Source: Dryocola clanedunensis
GTDB taxonomy: Bacteria > Pseudomonadota > Gammaproteobacteria > Enterobacterales > Enterobacteriaceae
Assembly: GCF_025215155.1 (NCBI RefSeq)
Contig: NZ_JALHAM010000119.1
Direction: 5' to 3' (one strand)
DNA: 64,000 bases
Both the position numbers and the translations under genes were made by a program. Of this stretch, positions 43,417 to 51,708 are shown one piece after another. A model generated the notes under the pieces. The model ran no database searches and was not told where the DNA came from. It saw nothing but the letters and a program-made list of their open reading frames with translations. Position 1 is the first letter of the stretch, and each line of letters begins with the position of its first letter.

Positions 43417-43865
43417 GCTGCTGTGGCCTGTGGAAGCAGGCCTGGCAGCGACAGAGACAGGTACTCGCCTTCACTGGACAGGACTACCTGACCGCCTAAA
43501 GCGTAGTGGGTTACTGAATTTAGCCATTACGCTTTGGCGTTTCTCAAGTTTATTTGAGCTATTCTAAACTCAAATTTTAACTTAAGGAAACATGTGGCAT
43601 GAAGATTATTGAAGCAGGAGCGAAATTGATTTTTTGAATTTATTACCGAGTTACAGGGCATAAACAAGTGAAGTGGATTTATAATCATTCATCTAAACTA
43701 TTTCGTCATGAAGTATCACTTCATTTGTGAATTCTGTTTTTAGCAAACTTCTTTTTTAAAAAATGATTTTTGATGACTAACAAATCAAGTTTACAAAGGT
43801 ATATAGTATGGGCGTCTGGTTCTCGAGAGTAAAATTTCCGTTACCACCCAAAAAAGGGATTAAGT
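43417..43865. other. AT-rich intergenic region before the 43866 gene
   Basis: A 449-base low-GC stretch. It holds the terminator below, an inverted repeat around CATGAAGTATCACTTCAT (43706-43722) and, at 43808-43885, a 25-codon ORF (MGVWFSRVKFPLPPKKGIKY...) that overlaps the next gene start. This ORF may be the tail of a lost upstream gene or a leader peptide. Confidence 0.55.
43493..43539 (+). terminator. Hairpin after the SYLF lipoprotein gene
   Basis: CGCC(T)AAAGCGTA pairs with TACGCTTTGGCG across a 22-base loop and is followed by TTTCTC. Confidence 0.5.
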
Positions 43866-44615
43866 ATGAGCATCAAAACATCTGAACATAATGTATCTTT
43901 ACACTTCAGTGATGGTCGTGAAAGTGTTTATGGAATTGATCGGGCCAATCAGTCATTAGAACAAATTAACCTGCGTATTACTGCGGTCAAAGTGCCTGAT
44001 GCCGCACGCCCTATTTTAGAAGCATCTATTTTACGACCGACTACAGATGAAGAACAGAAGAAATTAGTAGAACTTTTTTATCTTCATCGAGGTCAATTGT
44101 TGGATGAAATACGACTTTCAGGACGTGAACCGCAGATGTATCGTGGTGGGTATCTTGAAATTACACAAAAAGGCATGCCTCCATATCCAAAAATCTATGA
44201 CCTCAAAGGGATGTCTCCTCAAATGAGACATCATGCTTTAACTCGTTTTAGTAAATTGCATAATAACGTTGCTGATGACGGGACCGCAATTGATGAAGTG
44301 ATGACAATGGCTTCTGGTGGGCCTTTTACTCACTTCTTTGGCTTACCAGACGGTGTGGTTGTCAGGATTGATATGGGATTTATAGGATCTAATGATGATG
44401 CTATTCGTTTGAGTTATAGCGGGTTGCTTCCGCATGCTGCATTAATGTCAGCCGAATCTGGAGTCATTGTTGCATTTGCTCATGGGCCAAAAGAATTTGA
44501 TATGCAGTTCAACGATCCAGGCATTTCCCATCCTGAATTGATGGATACCAATCCCTGGATTGATTATTCATCTGAAGTGCCAGTTCTACTAAACACAGTT
44601 GCTGCAAAGGAATAA
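43866..44615 (+). CDS. Hypothetical protein, first gene of AT-rich module
   Basis: A 249-residue protein I do not recognise. It has no signal peptide or membrane helix. The segment GGPFTHFFGLPDGVVVRIDMGFIG and the block PQMRHHALTRFSKLHNNV are notable for possible fold searches. GGGATTAAGT precedes the ATG. Codon use is AT-rich compared with all genes outside this block, which suggests recent transfer. Only 3 bases separate it from the DUF302-like gene, so the two form a unit. Confidence 0.75.
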   Translation: MSIKTSEHNVSLHFSDGRESVYGIDRANQSLEQINLRITAVKVPDAARPILEASILRPTTDEEQKKLVELFYLHRGQLLDEIRLSGREPQMYRGGYLEITQKGMPPYPKIYDLKGMSPQMRHHALTRFSKLHNNVADDGTAIDEVMTMASGGPFTHFFGLPDGVVVRIDMGFIGSNDDAIRLSYSGLLPHAALMSAESGVIVAFAHGPKEFDMQFNDPGISHPELMDTNPWIDYSSEVPVLLNTVAAKE

Positions 44616-44618
44616 CTA

Positions 44619-45041
44619 ATGAATCACAAATTAGAAAAAATAGTGGATGGGAGCAAATGGTTATTCAAAAGCCCTCATTCGGTTAAAGAAACAATCGACA
44701 GGTTATTACGAGCAATTGATAAAAACCCAGAGGTTTTACAATATGAAAGAATTGATCAGCAAGCAATATCTAAAATAGCAGGTAAAAATGTAAGGCCTGC
44801 TGAATGCGTGTCATTCCAGAATAGCCATCTTGTTGGTATTCTCTTAGAGTTGAACATCCGAACCGTTGAAGTATTACCCATGCAGGCTGTGGCCTATGAA
44901 GATGATACCGGACAGGTTTGGCTTGTTACTAATAATCCAAACTATATGGATGAACATTATAACCTCAATGGAGGCAATGGAATCATTAAGCAAATTAATG
45001 AGCTTTTCCCAGGCTGGGTTGAAGAAGCATTAACTGATTGA
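44619..45041 (+). CDS. DUF302-like protein, second gene of AT-rich module
   Basis: A 140-residue cytoplasmic protein with a DUF302 (TT1751-like) pattern: SPHSVKETIDRLLRAIDKN, then YERIDQQAISKIAGKNVRPAECVSF, then LPMQAVAYEDDTGQVWLVTN and the YMDEHYNL end. The function of DUF302 is not known; some are linked to metal or sulfur metabolism. It shares the AT-rich codon use of the gene before it, which supports joint acquisition. A REP element begins 74 bases after its stop. Confidence 0.75.
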   Translation: MNHKLEKIVDGSKWLFKSPHSVKETIDRLLRAIDKNPEVLQYERIDQQAISKIAGKNVRPAECVSFQNSHLVGILLELNIRTVEVLPMQAVAYEDDTGQVWLVTNNPNYMDEHYNLNGGNGIIKQINELFPGWVEEALTD

Positions 45042-45115
45042 AGTCTGTTGCTTTAGTAAGACCGATCCGTTTTTTTCAGGAAATGAGCCAACCCCTCTTT
45101 TTATCATATTATCTT

Positions 45116-45145
45116 GTAGGCCGGATAAGCGAAGCGTCATCCGGC
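45116..45145. repeat. REP element (right of the 42-45 kb block)
   Basis: GTAGGCCGGATAAGCGAAGC followed by GTCATCCGGC; one base different from 41937-41966, same orientation. The 3.2 kb between them contains the frameshifted gene, the SYLF lipoprotein and the AT-rich pair. Confidence 0.9.
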
Positions 45146-45163
45146 ATATTACAATGCGCAGCG

Positions 45164-46135
45164 CTAAACCGATCCCCGCACCACAAGCTTCCAGTCCAGA
45201 ATTTCATTCACCGTTTTCGCCTCCGGGTTATCAATTCTTTCCAGCAGGAGCTGTACGCTGCGCACGCCCAGCTGGTGCATCGGCTGCTCGACCGTGGTCA
45301 GCGGCGGGCTGGTTACCGAGCCGAACGGCACGCCGTCGAAGCCCATAATTGCCACGTCCTGCGGGACCCTGAGTCCGTTCATGTGGGCGTAATGCAATGC
45401 GCCTCCGGCTAATGCATCGGAGATGGCAAACACCGCGTCCGGCGGCTCCGGCAGGGTGAAAAGCTCCGCCATTGCCTGTACGCCTGCCTGATATTCGAGG
45501 CTGTCCGCATAGACTACTGCCTGCCAGGCGCTGCCCGTGGCCGACCGGTAGCCCGCCTCACGCTGCTGGGAATAGAGATAGCGCAGATCGCCGTTGATTA
45601 GCGCAATGCGTTTGTAGCCCGCGCTGGCAAGGTGATCCACCGCCGCCGCCGCCGCTTTAAAATTGTCGATTGTCACCGAAGAGGCGTTATAGCCCGGATC
45701 GCCTTCGCCGCACTGCACCCACGGGGAATCGCCGATAAGCGTTGTTAAGCCCGGCAGGCAGCTGATGGCATCCATGGTGATCACGCCATCCACGACTTTG
45801 CCGCTCAGCAGCTGCAGATAGGCGGACTCGCGCGTCAGCCGGGATTCCGAGTTACACAGCAGAATGTGGTAGCCGTGCTTTTCCGCTTCCTCTTCAATGC
45901 CGCGCACCACGCGGGCGCAGAAGGGGTTGGTAATATTCGAGACAAGCACCAATAACATGCGGCTGCGCGCCGTACGAAGCTGGCGGGCCAGCAGGTTGGG
46001 CTGGTAGTCGCAGGATTCTATTGCAGCCAGCACTTTATCGCGGGTATCGGGCTTAACCGCAGGATTGCCGTTCAGCACTCTGGAGACGGTGGCGGTTGAC
46101 ACCCCGGCGGTGCGGGCGACTTTATCTATCGACAT
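45164..46135 (-). CDS. LacI-family transcriptional regulator
   Basis: A 323-residue LacI/GalR repressor. The helix-turn-helix (SIDKVARTAGVSTATVSRVLNGN) is at residues 2-24 with a hinge helix (NLLARQLRTARS) near residue 55. The rest is a periplasmic-binding-protein-like sugar-binding domain (GVITMDAISC, GFDGVPFGSVTSPPLTTVEQP). AAGGATCAGC precedes the ATG at 46135. It is divergent from the sugar operon, and two matching operators lie between them. The inducer is unknown. Confidence 0.92.
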   Translation of the reverse strand: MSIDKVARTAGVSTATVSRVLNGNPAVKPDTRDKVLAAIESCDYQPNLLARQLRTARSRMLLVLVSNITNPFCARVVRGIEEEAEKHGYHILLCNSESRLTRESAYLQLLSGKVVDGVITMDAISCLPGLTTLIGDSPWVQCGEGDPGYNASSVTIDNFKAAAAAVDHLASAGYKRIALINGDLRYLYSQQREAGYRSATGSAWQAVVYADSLEYQAGVQAMAELFTLPEPPDAVFAISDALAGGALHYAHMNGLRVPQDVAIMGFDGVPFGSVTSPPLTTVEQPMHQLGVRSVQLLLERIDNPEAKTVNEILDWKLVVRGSV

Positions 46136-46228
46136 GCTGATCCTTTGAGCGCGTTGGCTATTTGTGAAGCACATTCCAGATTTGCATCAATAGTATCAAA
46201 TAATCCGCAGGCATGATGGCAACCCCTC

Positions 46229-46274
46229 TGAAATCGATTACATTTTTAATGATCTGTTAATGTAATCGATTACA
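46229..46274. promoter_or_regulatory. Pair of LacI-family operators
   Basis: TGTAATCGATTACA at 46261-46274 is a perfect palindrome with the central CG of LacI-family operators. A near copy TGAAATCGATTACA lies at 46229-46242. Their centres are 32 bases (about three helical turns) apart, so both dimers would bind the same face of the DNA. They lie between the regulator and the permease. Confidence 0.85.
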
Positions 46275-46320
46275 AAAATAACCTCTTACCCTTATATCAA
46301 TACTCTGCCGTGGAGGATGT

Positions 46321-47568
46321 ATGTCTTCTCAATCAGCCGTTGGGGCTCAGGTTTTAACCCATAAGTGGGTTATCCCGCGCCTGTCGTTAATGATGTTTCT
46401 GGAATTTTTCGTCTGGGGTGCCTGGTACGTGACGCTGGGCGTGGTGATGGGCAAATACGGGCTGAGCGCGGTAATAGGGGATGCTTACTCCACCGGGCCA
46501 ATCGCCTCGATTCTTTCGCCGTTCGTGCTTGGGATGCTGGTTGACCGCTTCTTTGCCTCGCAGAAAGTGCTTGGTATTTTGCATCTGGTTGGTGCGGCGC
46601 TGCTGTGGTGGCTGCCGGGCATGTTTGAAAGTGGGCAAAGTGGACTGCTGTGGGTGGTCTTCGCCTACATGCTTTGCTATATGCCGACCATAGCGCTCAG
46701 CAACAACGTTGCGTTTCATAGCCTCGCAAACAGCGAGAGGGGCTTCCCGATCGTGCGCGCCTTCGGCACCATCGGCTGGATTGTTGCCGGGCTGATTGTC
46801 GGGATGAGCGGGCTGTCCGACAGCACCGGGATCTTTACTATGGCCGCCGTCGCCTCGGTAGTGCTGGGCATCTACAGCTTCACGCTGCCCAACACGCCAG
46901 CGCCGGATCGCGGCAAACCACTTTCCATGCGTGACCTGGTCTGCGCCGATGCCTTCGCGCTGCTGAAACAAAAGCACTTCATGGTGTTTATCATCTGCGC
47001 CACGCTGATCTCCATTCCGCTGGCTGCTTACTACGCCTATGCCGCACCGTTTATCTCCGCGCTGGGCTTCGAGAACGTCAGCGGGGTAATGGCCTTCGGA
47101 CAGATGTCCGAGCTGCTGTTCATGCTGCTGATCCCATTCTTCTTCCGCCGCCTCGGCATCAAGATGATGCTGCTGATCGGCATGCTGGCGTGGTTTGCGC
47201 GCTACGCCATGTTCGCGCTGAGCATCGCGGAGGAAACCCGCTGGATGATTTACATCGGCATTATCCTGCACGGGGTGTGCTACGACTTCTTCTTCGTTAT
47301 CGGCTTTATCTATACCGATAAGGTGGCGGGGGACAAGGTGAAAGGCCAGGCGCAGAGCCTGCTGGTGCTGTTCACCTACGGGCTGGGGATGCTCATCGGC
47401 TCGCAGATCAGCGGCGCGGTGTTCAACCGCTCGGTCACCGCGCAGGGGGCCGAGGCGCTGGTGCAGTGGCAGCACTTCTGGTGGATGCCTGCTATTGCCG
47501 CGGTCGTTATCGCCGCCATTTTCTTCTTCACCTTCCATTACAAAGAAGGTGCTAATAATGGCAGATAG
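46321..47568 (+). CDS. NupG/YegT-type nucleoside:H+ symporter family permease
   Basis: A 415-residue MFS permease of the nucleoside:H+ symporter group (NupG/XapB/YegT), with twelve predicted helices. It begins in family style (PRLSLMMFLEFFVWGAWYVTLG) and has ALSNNVAFHSLANSERGFPIVRAFGTIGWI. The context is a sugar catabolic operon rather than nucleoside breakdown, so it may move a glycoside or an unusual sugar. The GTGGAGGATGT leader sets the start. It overlaps the next gene by 11 bases. Confidence 0.88.
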   Translation: MSSQSAVGAQVLTHKWVIPRLSLMMFLEFFVWGAWYVTLGVVMGKYGLSAVIGDAYSTGPIASILSPFVLGMLVDRFFASQKVLGILHLVGAALLWWLPGMFESGQSGLLWVVFAYMLCYMPTIALSNNVAFHSLANSERGFPIVRAFGTIGWIVAGLIVGMSGLSDSTGIFTMAAVASVVLGIYSFTLPNTPAPDRGKPLSMRDLVCADAFALLKQKHFMVFIICATLISIPLAAYYAYAAPFISALGFENVSGVMAFGQMSELLFMLLIPFFFRRLGIKMMLLIGMLAWFARYAMFALSIAEETRWMIYIGIILHGVCYDFFFVIGFIYTDKVAGDKVKGQAQSLLVLFTYGLGMLIGSQISGAVFNRSVTAQGAEALVQWQHFWWMPAIAAVVIAAIFFFTFHYKEGANNGR

Positions 47569-48646
47569 GGCACTCCGGGTGCTGGTAGTGGGCTGCGGCA
47601 ATATGGGCGCGGCTCACGCTCTGGCCTATCAGGCGCTTCCGGAATTTACTCTCTGCGGGCTGGTCGCCCGCGGGGACTCTAAACATCGCCTCCGGCAGCA
47701 GCTGGGGGCCGATATTCCGCTGTTCGACGATATGCAGGTGGCGATTAAGCAGGCTCGGGCGGATGCGGTCTGTATCGCCACCTGGCCGGACAGCCATGAA
47801 GTGCTGGCGCTGACGGCGCTTGCCGCGGGCTGCCATGTGTTTATCGAGAAACCCATCGCCACCACCGTATCCGGCGCGAAGCGCGTGGTGGCAACGGCCC
47901 AGCTGGCGGGTAAAAAACTCGTCGTTGGCTATATTCTTCGTCATCACCCGGTCTGGCAGCAGTTCATCGAACTGGCGCATACCCTCGGCAAACCGCTGGT
48001 GATGCGCATGAACCTCAACCAGCAGAGCGCCGGGGCCGCCTGGCACACCCATAAAATGCTGATGCAGTCGCTGTCGCCGATCGTGGACTGCGGCGTGCAC
48101 TATCTGGACGTGATGTGCCAGATGACCCAGTCCAGCCCGCTGTCCGTCAGCGCCATCGGCGTACGGTTAACGGATCAAATCCCGGCAAAACAGTGTAATT
48201 ACGGCCAGCTTCAGGTGCGCTTTGCCGATGGCTCGGTGGGCTGGTACGAGGCGGGCTGGGGGCCGATGATGAGCCAGACGGCGTTCTTTATTAAGGACGT
48301 TATCGGGCCGGAGGGCTCCGCCTCCATCGTCGCCCGGGGGGCGGGTGGCGAAGGGCAGTCCGCCAGCGTTGAAGCCCATACCCGCACCGAATCCCTGCGC
48401 CTGCATCATTCCCGGCTGAACGCCGACGGTGAATTTGCCGCGCCGGACGAGTGGATAAGTGCCGACGGCGAACCCGACCACTACGAACTCTGCCGCCTGG
48501 AACAGCGTTTTTTTGCCCGTGCAATTCTTGACGATAACGATTTAACGCAGCACCAGCAGCAGGCCATTGAGAGCCTGGCGGTGGTGCTGGCGGCTGACCT
48601 CGCGGCGCGCGAGCAGCGCATGGTGAACATTAAGGAGGTGTTGTGA
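47558..48646 (+). CDS. Gfo/Idh/MocA family oxidoreductase
   Basis: A 362-residue NAD(P)-dependent sugar oxidoreductase. The Rossmann motif is VVGCGNMGAAHALAYQ near residue 10, the conserved lysine motif is VFIEKPIATT near 98 and the C-terminal fold carries the HYLDVMCQ segment with the catalytic-region His. The ATG at 47558 lies inside the permease end and follows AAGAAGGT; the longer frame upstream overlaps the permease. The stop overlaps the next start (TGATG). Confidence 0.9.
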   Translation: MADRALRVLVVGCGNMGAAHALAYQALPEFTLCGLVARGDSKHRLRQQLGADIPLFDDMQVAIKQARADAVCIATWPDSHEVLALTALAAGCHVFIEKPIATTVSGAKRVVATAQLAGKKLVVGYILRHHPVWQQFIELAHTLGKPLVMRMNLNQQSAGAAWHTHKMLMQSLSPIVDCGVHYLDVMCQMTQSSPLSVSAIGVRLTDQIPAKQCNYGQLQVRFADGSVGWYEAGWGPMMSQTAFFIKDVIGPEGSASIVARGAGGEGQSASVEAHTRTESLRLHHSRLNADGEFAAPDEWISADGEPDHYELCRLEQRFFARAILDDNDLTQHQQQAIESLAVVLAADLAAREQRMVNIKEVL

Positions 48647-49704
48647 TGAAAACGCTAAAAGGGCCATCCATTTTTCTTTCCCAGTTTATCGGCGACAGGC
48701 CGCCGTTTAACTCGCTGGAAACCCTGGCGGCCTGGGCTGCGGGCCTGGGTTACAAAGCGGTGCAGATCCCGACGCATCTGCCGCATATTTTCGATCTGCG
48801 CAAGGCAGCAGAAAGCAAAGATTACTGCGCGGAAATCAGCGGCACGCTGGCTAACGTCGGCCTGCAAATCAGCGAGCTTTCCACGCATCTTCAGGGCCAG
48901 CTGATTGCCGTGCATCCTGCTTACGATGCAGCCTTTGCTGGTTTTGCCCCGTCGGAGCTGGCGCATGATGCCAGGGCCCGCCAGCAGTGGGGCGTTGAAA
49001 GTCTGAAGCAGGCGGCGCGGGCTTCGCAAAACCTGGGGCTGAAGGCCCACGCCACGTTTTCTGGTGCGCTGGCGTGGCCATATTTCTACCCGTGGCCACC
49101 GCGCAATGCCGCACTTATCGATGAAGCCTTTAAAGAGCTGGCGAAACGCTGGAGGCCGGTGCTCGATGCCTTCGATAAGGCTGGCGTCGACGTCTGTTTT
49201 GAGCTACATCCCGGTGAAGATTTGCATGATGGCGTCACGTTCGAGCGTTTTCTGGCACTGGTGGATAATCATCCGCGCTGCAATATCCTTTACGACCCGA
49301 GCCACATGCTGTTGCAGCACATGGACTACCTCGGGTTTATCGATCTCTATCACTCCCGCATTAAGGCCTTCCACGTAAAAGACGCGGAGTTTCAGCGCTC
49401 TGCCCGCAGCGGCGTGTACGCTGGCTTCCAGCCGTGGGTGGAGCGACCGGGGCGTTTCCGTTCGCCAGGCGACGGGCAGGTCGATTTCAAAGGCATTTTC
49501 AGCAGGCTCGCGCAGTATGGCTATGAAGGGTGGGCTACGCTTGAATGGGAGTGCTGTCTGAAATCGGGCGAAGCGGGCGGGCGCGAAGGGGCGAAGTTTA
49601 TCGCCGACCACATCATTCCCGTTGCTGACTACGCTTTTGATGATTTTGCCCATAGCGAAAGCAACGGTGCGGCGGTGCGTAAAATGCTCGGGCTGGAGGG
49701 TTAA
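48646..49704 (+). CDS. Sugar phosphate isomerase/epimerase-type TIM-barrel protein
   Basis: A 352-residue AP endonuclease 2-like TIM barrel. Expected metal-site residues are in CFELHPGEDLHDG, ILYDPSHMLLQ, AFHVKDAEF and LEWECCLK. The ATG at 48646 follows AAGGAGG at 48632-48638 and overlaps the preceding stop; a GTG 3 bases upstream is possible. Together with the two oxidoreductases it could catalyse epimerisation or cleavage of a 3-keto-sugar, as in YcjR-like pathways; the substrate is unknown. Confidence 0.88.
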   Translation: MKTLKGPSIFLSQFIGDRPPFNSLETLAAWAAGLGYKAVQIPTHLPHIFDLRKAAESKDYCAEISGTLANVGLQISELSTHLQGQLIAVHPAYDAAFAGFAPSELAHDARARQQWGVESLKQAARASQNLGLKAHATFSGALAWPYFYPWPPRNAALIDEAFKELAKRWRPVLDAFDKAGVDVCFELHPGEDLHDGVTFERFLALVDNHPRCNILYDPSHMLLQHMDYLGFIDLYHSRIKAFHVKDAEFQRSARSGVYAGFQPWVERPGRFRSPGDGQVDFKGIFSRLAQYGYEGWATLEWECCLKSGEAGGREGAKFIADHIIPVADYAFDDFAHSESNGAAVRKMLGLEG

Positions 49705-49706
49705 CG

Positions 49707-50822
49707 ATGAAACGCATACGGTTAGGCATGGTGGGCGGCGGTGAAGGTTCGTTTATCGGCGGCGTGCATCGCATTGCCGCACGTCTTGACGACCAGTTTG
49801 AGCTGGTTGCGGGCGCGTTTTCCTCATCCCCGGAGGTAGCAAAACGCAGCGGCGAAGCGCTGTTTGTCGAGCCGGACCGCAGCTATGAAAGCTGGCAGGA
49901 GATGGCGGAACAGGAGGCCGCAAGACCGGACGGCATTGAAGCCGTAGCCATCGTCACGCCTAATTTCCTGCACGTTCCCATCGCCAAAGCGTTCGTTGAA
50001 AAGAAAATTCATGTCATCTGCGACAAGCCGCTGGGCGTCAGCCTTGCGGAAGGGGAAGAGCTGGCGTTTCTTCTCAACCAGAGCGGCTCGCATTTTATTC
50101 TGACGCATAACTACAGCGCGCTGCCGATGGTGCGCGAGGCGCGGGCGCGCATCGCCAACAGCGAAATTGGCGACATCCGCAACGTAGAGGTGGAATATTT
50201 GCAGGGCTGGCTGAACGACCGGCTGGAGCTGACGGATAACAAGCAGGCTAGCTGGCGCGGCAAAGCGCAGTTCGCGGGGGCCGGGGCGATTGGCGACATT
50301 GGCACCCACGCCTGGCAGCTGGCGGCATTTGTTACCGGCATGGAGCCGGAAGCCATTCGCGGCGAGCTGCTGACCCGCATCGAAGGCCGCGAGCTGGACG
50401 ACGAAGTTTACGCCGAAATGCGTTACGCCAACGGCGCGCGGGGCCGCCTTTGGGCAAGCCAGGTTGCACCGGGCTTTGAAAACGATCTGCGCCTGCGGAT
50501 AGTCGGCAGCCGGGGCAGCATCTGCTTCCGCCAGCAGCAGCCGGAGATACTGGAGATCCATCCGCTGCACGGGAATAGTTACGTTGTCACGCGCAACGGC
50601 GTCAATAATCACGATTCCATCCGCCATCAGTGCCGCACGCCTGCGGGGCACCCGGAGGGGTATCTTGAAGGCTTCGCGCAAATCTACCGTGAGGCAGCAA
50701 TGAAAATTCGCGGCGGTACAACGCCGCTGCTGCCGGGGATTGTGGAAGGCCTGTCCGGCATGCGCTTTATCGAAACCCTGCGCGCCAGCAGCGACCAGGG
50801 CGGGGTATGGATGGACTGGTAG
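49707..50822 (+). CDS. Gfo/Idh/MocA family oxidoreductase (second)
   Basis: A 371-residue oxidoreductase with the distinct nucleotide motif GMVGGGEGSFIGGVHRIAA near residue 7 and the lysine motif IHVICDKPLGVSLAEGE near 97. GAIGDIGTHAWQLA carries the expected catalytic-site His. It lies 2 bases after the isomerase gene, so it is the last gene of the operon (permease, oxidoreductase, isomerase, oxidoreductase). The next gene has its own promoter with a LexA-type box. Confidence 0.9.
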   Translation: MKRIRLGMVGGGEGSFIGGVHRIAARLDDQFELVAGAFSSSPEVAKRSGEALFVEPDRSYESWQEMAEQEAARPDGIEAVAIVTPNFLHVPIAKAFVEKKIHVICDKPLGVSLAEGEELAFLLNQSGSHFILTHNYSALPMVREARARIANSEIGDIRNVEVEYLQGWLNDRLELTDNKQASWRGKAQFAGAGAIGDIGTHAWQLAAFVTGMEPEAIRGELLTRIEGRELDDEVYAEMRYANGARGRLWASQVAPGFENDLRLRIVGSRGSICFRQQQPEILEIHPLHGNSYVVTRNGVNNHDSIRHQCRTPAGHPEGYLEGFAQIYREAAMKIRGGTTPLLPGIVEGLSGMRFIETLRASSDQGGVWMDW

Positions 50823-50837
50823 CAGAATATTACGATA

Positions 50838-50857
50838 CACTGTATAAAAATACAGTT
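50838..50857. promoter_or_regulatory. LexA (SOS) box upstream of the alpha/beta hydrolase
   Basis: CACTGTATAAAAATACAGTT contains CTGT-N8-ACAG with an AT-rich spacer and closely matches the LexA consensus TACTGTATATATATACAGTA. It lies 24-43 bases upstream of the gene at 50881, with a possible -10 TATGAT (50857-50862) just downstream, so LexA would cover the promoter. Confidence 0.78.
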
Positions 50858-50880
50858 ATGATTAGCCGAAAGGAATCTTC

Positions 50881-51639
50881 ATGCAGAGTTTTATTTCCCG
50901 TCACGCCCGCTGCCGGGTTCGTTACCACGATCTTCCCGGCAGTGGCGTTCCGCTGTTATTTATTCATGGTCTTGGCTGTGCTTCCTCCTTTGAGTATCCG
51001 CGAATTTATGCCGACCCGGCGTTTGGCTCGCGGCGCAGCGTGCTTATCGATCTTCCCGGCAGCGGCTACAGCGAAAAACCAGACGCTTTTGACTACACCA
51101 CTTCGGATCAGGCCGCCGTGGCGGCGGAACTGGTCGAGCACCTTGGTCTTCACCGGTTCTATCTGTATGGACACAGCATGGGGGGCAGCATTGCTATTCA
51201 GCTTGCGGCGCTGATGTCGGCAAAAATAGCGGGGCTTATCGTCTCTGAACCTAATTTTAAAGCGGGCGGCGGGATGTTCAGCAGCGGCGTGGCCGCCCAG
51301 TCAGAGCAGGAATTTGTGAACAAGGGCTATTACGACTTGCTTGCAGCAGAGCAGTCGCCGTGGGCCGGAAGCCTGCTAAATACCTCCCCGCGTGCGATGT
51401 GGCGAGAAGCCAGCAGCCTGGTCACCGGTGTATCACCCTCATGGGATGACGTGTTTATTACGTTACAGCTTCCCAAAGCATTAATCTTCGGTGAGCATTC
51501 CCTGCCGGATAAAGATTTTGAAGTTATTCAGGCGGCAGGCATCCAGTCGATTGTGATCCCAAACGCAGGACACTCTATGTCGTGGGAAAATCCGGCAGGG
51601 TTAGCCAGAGCGCTGGCCGCGTTTTGTGGAAACCAATAA
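50881..51639 (+). CDS. Alpha/beta hydrolase, probably SOS-controlled
   Basis: A 252-residue alpha/beta-hydrolase. The nucleophile elbow is YGHSMGGS (Ser near residue 100), the oxyanion region is FIHGLGCA and the C-terminal histidine is in IPNAGHSMSWENP. The lid region between has no recognised substrate signature. AAGGAATCTTC precedes the ATG. A near-consensus LexA box overlaps its promoter, so induction by DNA damage is predicted. It has no known relative in the SOS regulon that I can name. Downstream is a LysE-type exporter 69 bases away. Confidence 0.88.
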   Translation: MQSFISRHARCRVRYHDLPGSGVPLLFIHGLGCASSFEYPRIYADPAFGSRRSVLIDLPGSGYSEKPDAFDYTTSDQAAVAAELVEHLGLHRFYLYGHSMGGSIAIQLAALMSAKIAGLIVSEPNFKAGGGMFSSGVAAQSEQEFVNKGYYDLLAAEQSPWAGSLLNTSPRAMWREASSLVTGVSPSWDDVFITLQLPKALIFGEHSLPDKDFEVIQAAGIQSIVIPNAGHSMSWENPAGLARALAAFCGNQ

Positions 51640-51708
51640 GATCGTGAAATCACTTCAGTTGAGCGGACGTAGAATTTTCAGTAACATCCGCTCTTTCGGA
51701 GAGACAAA

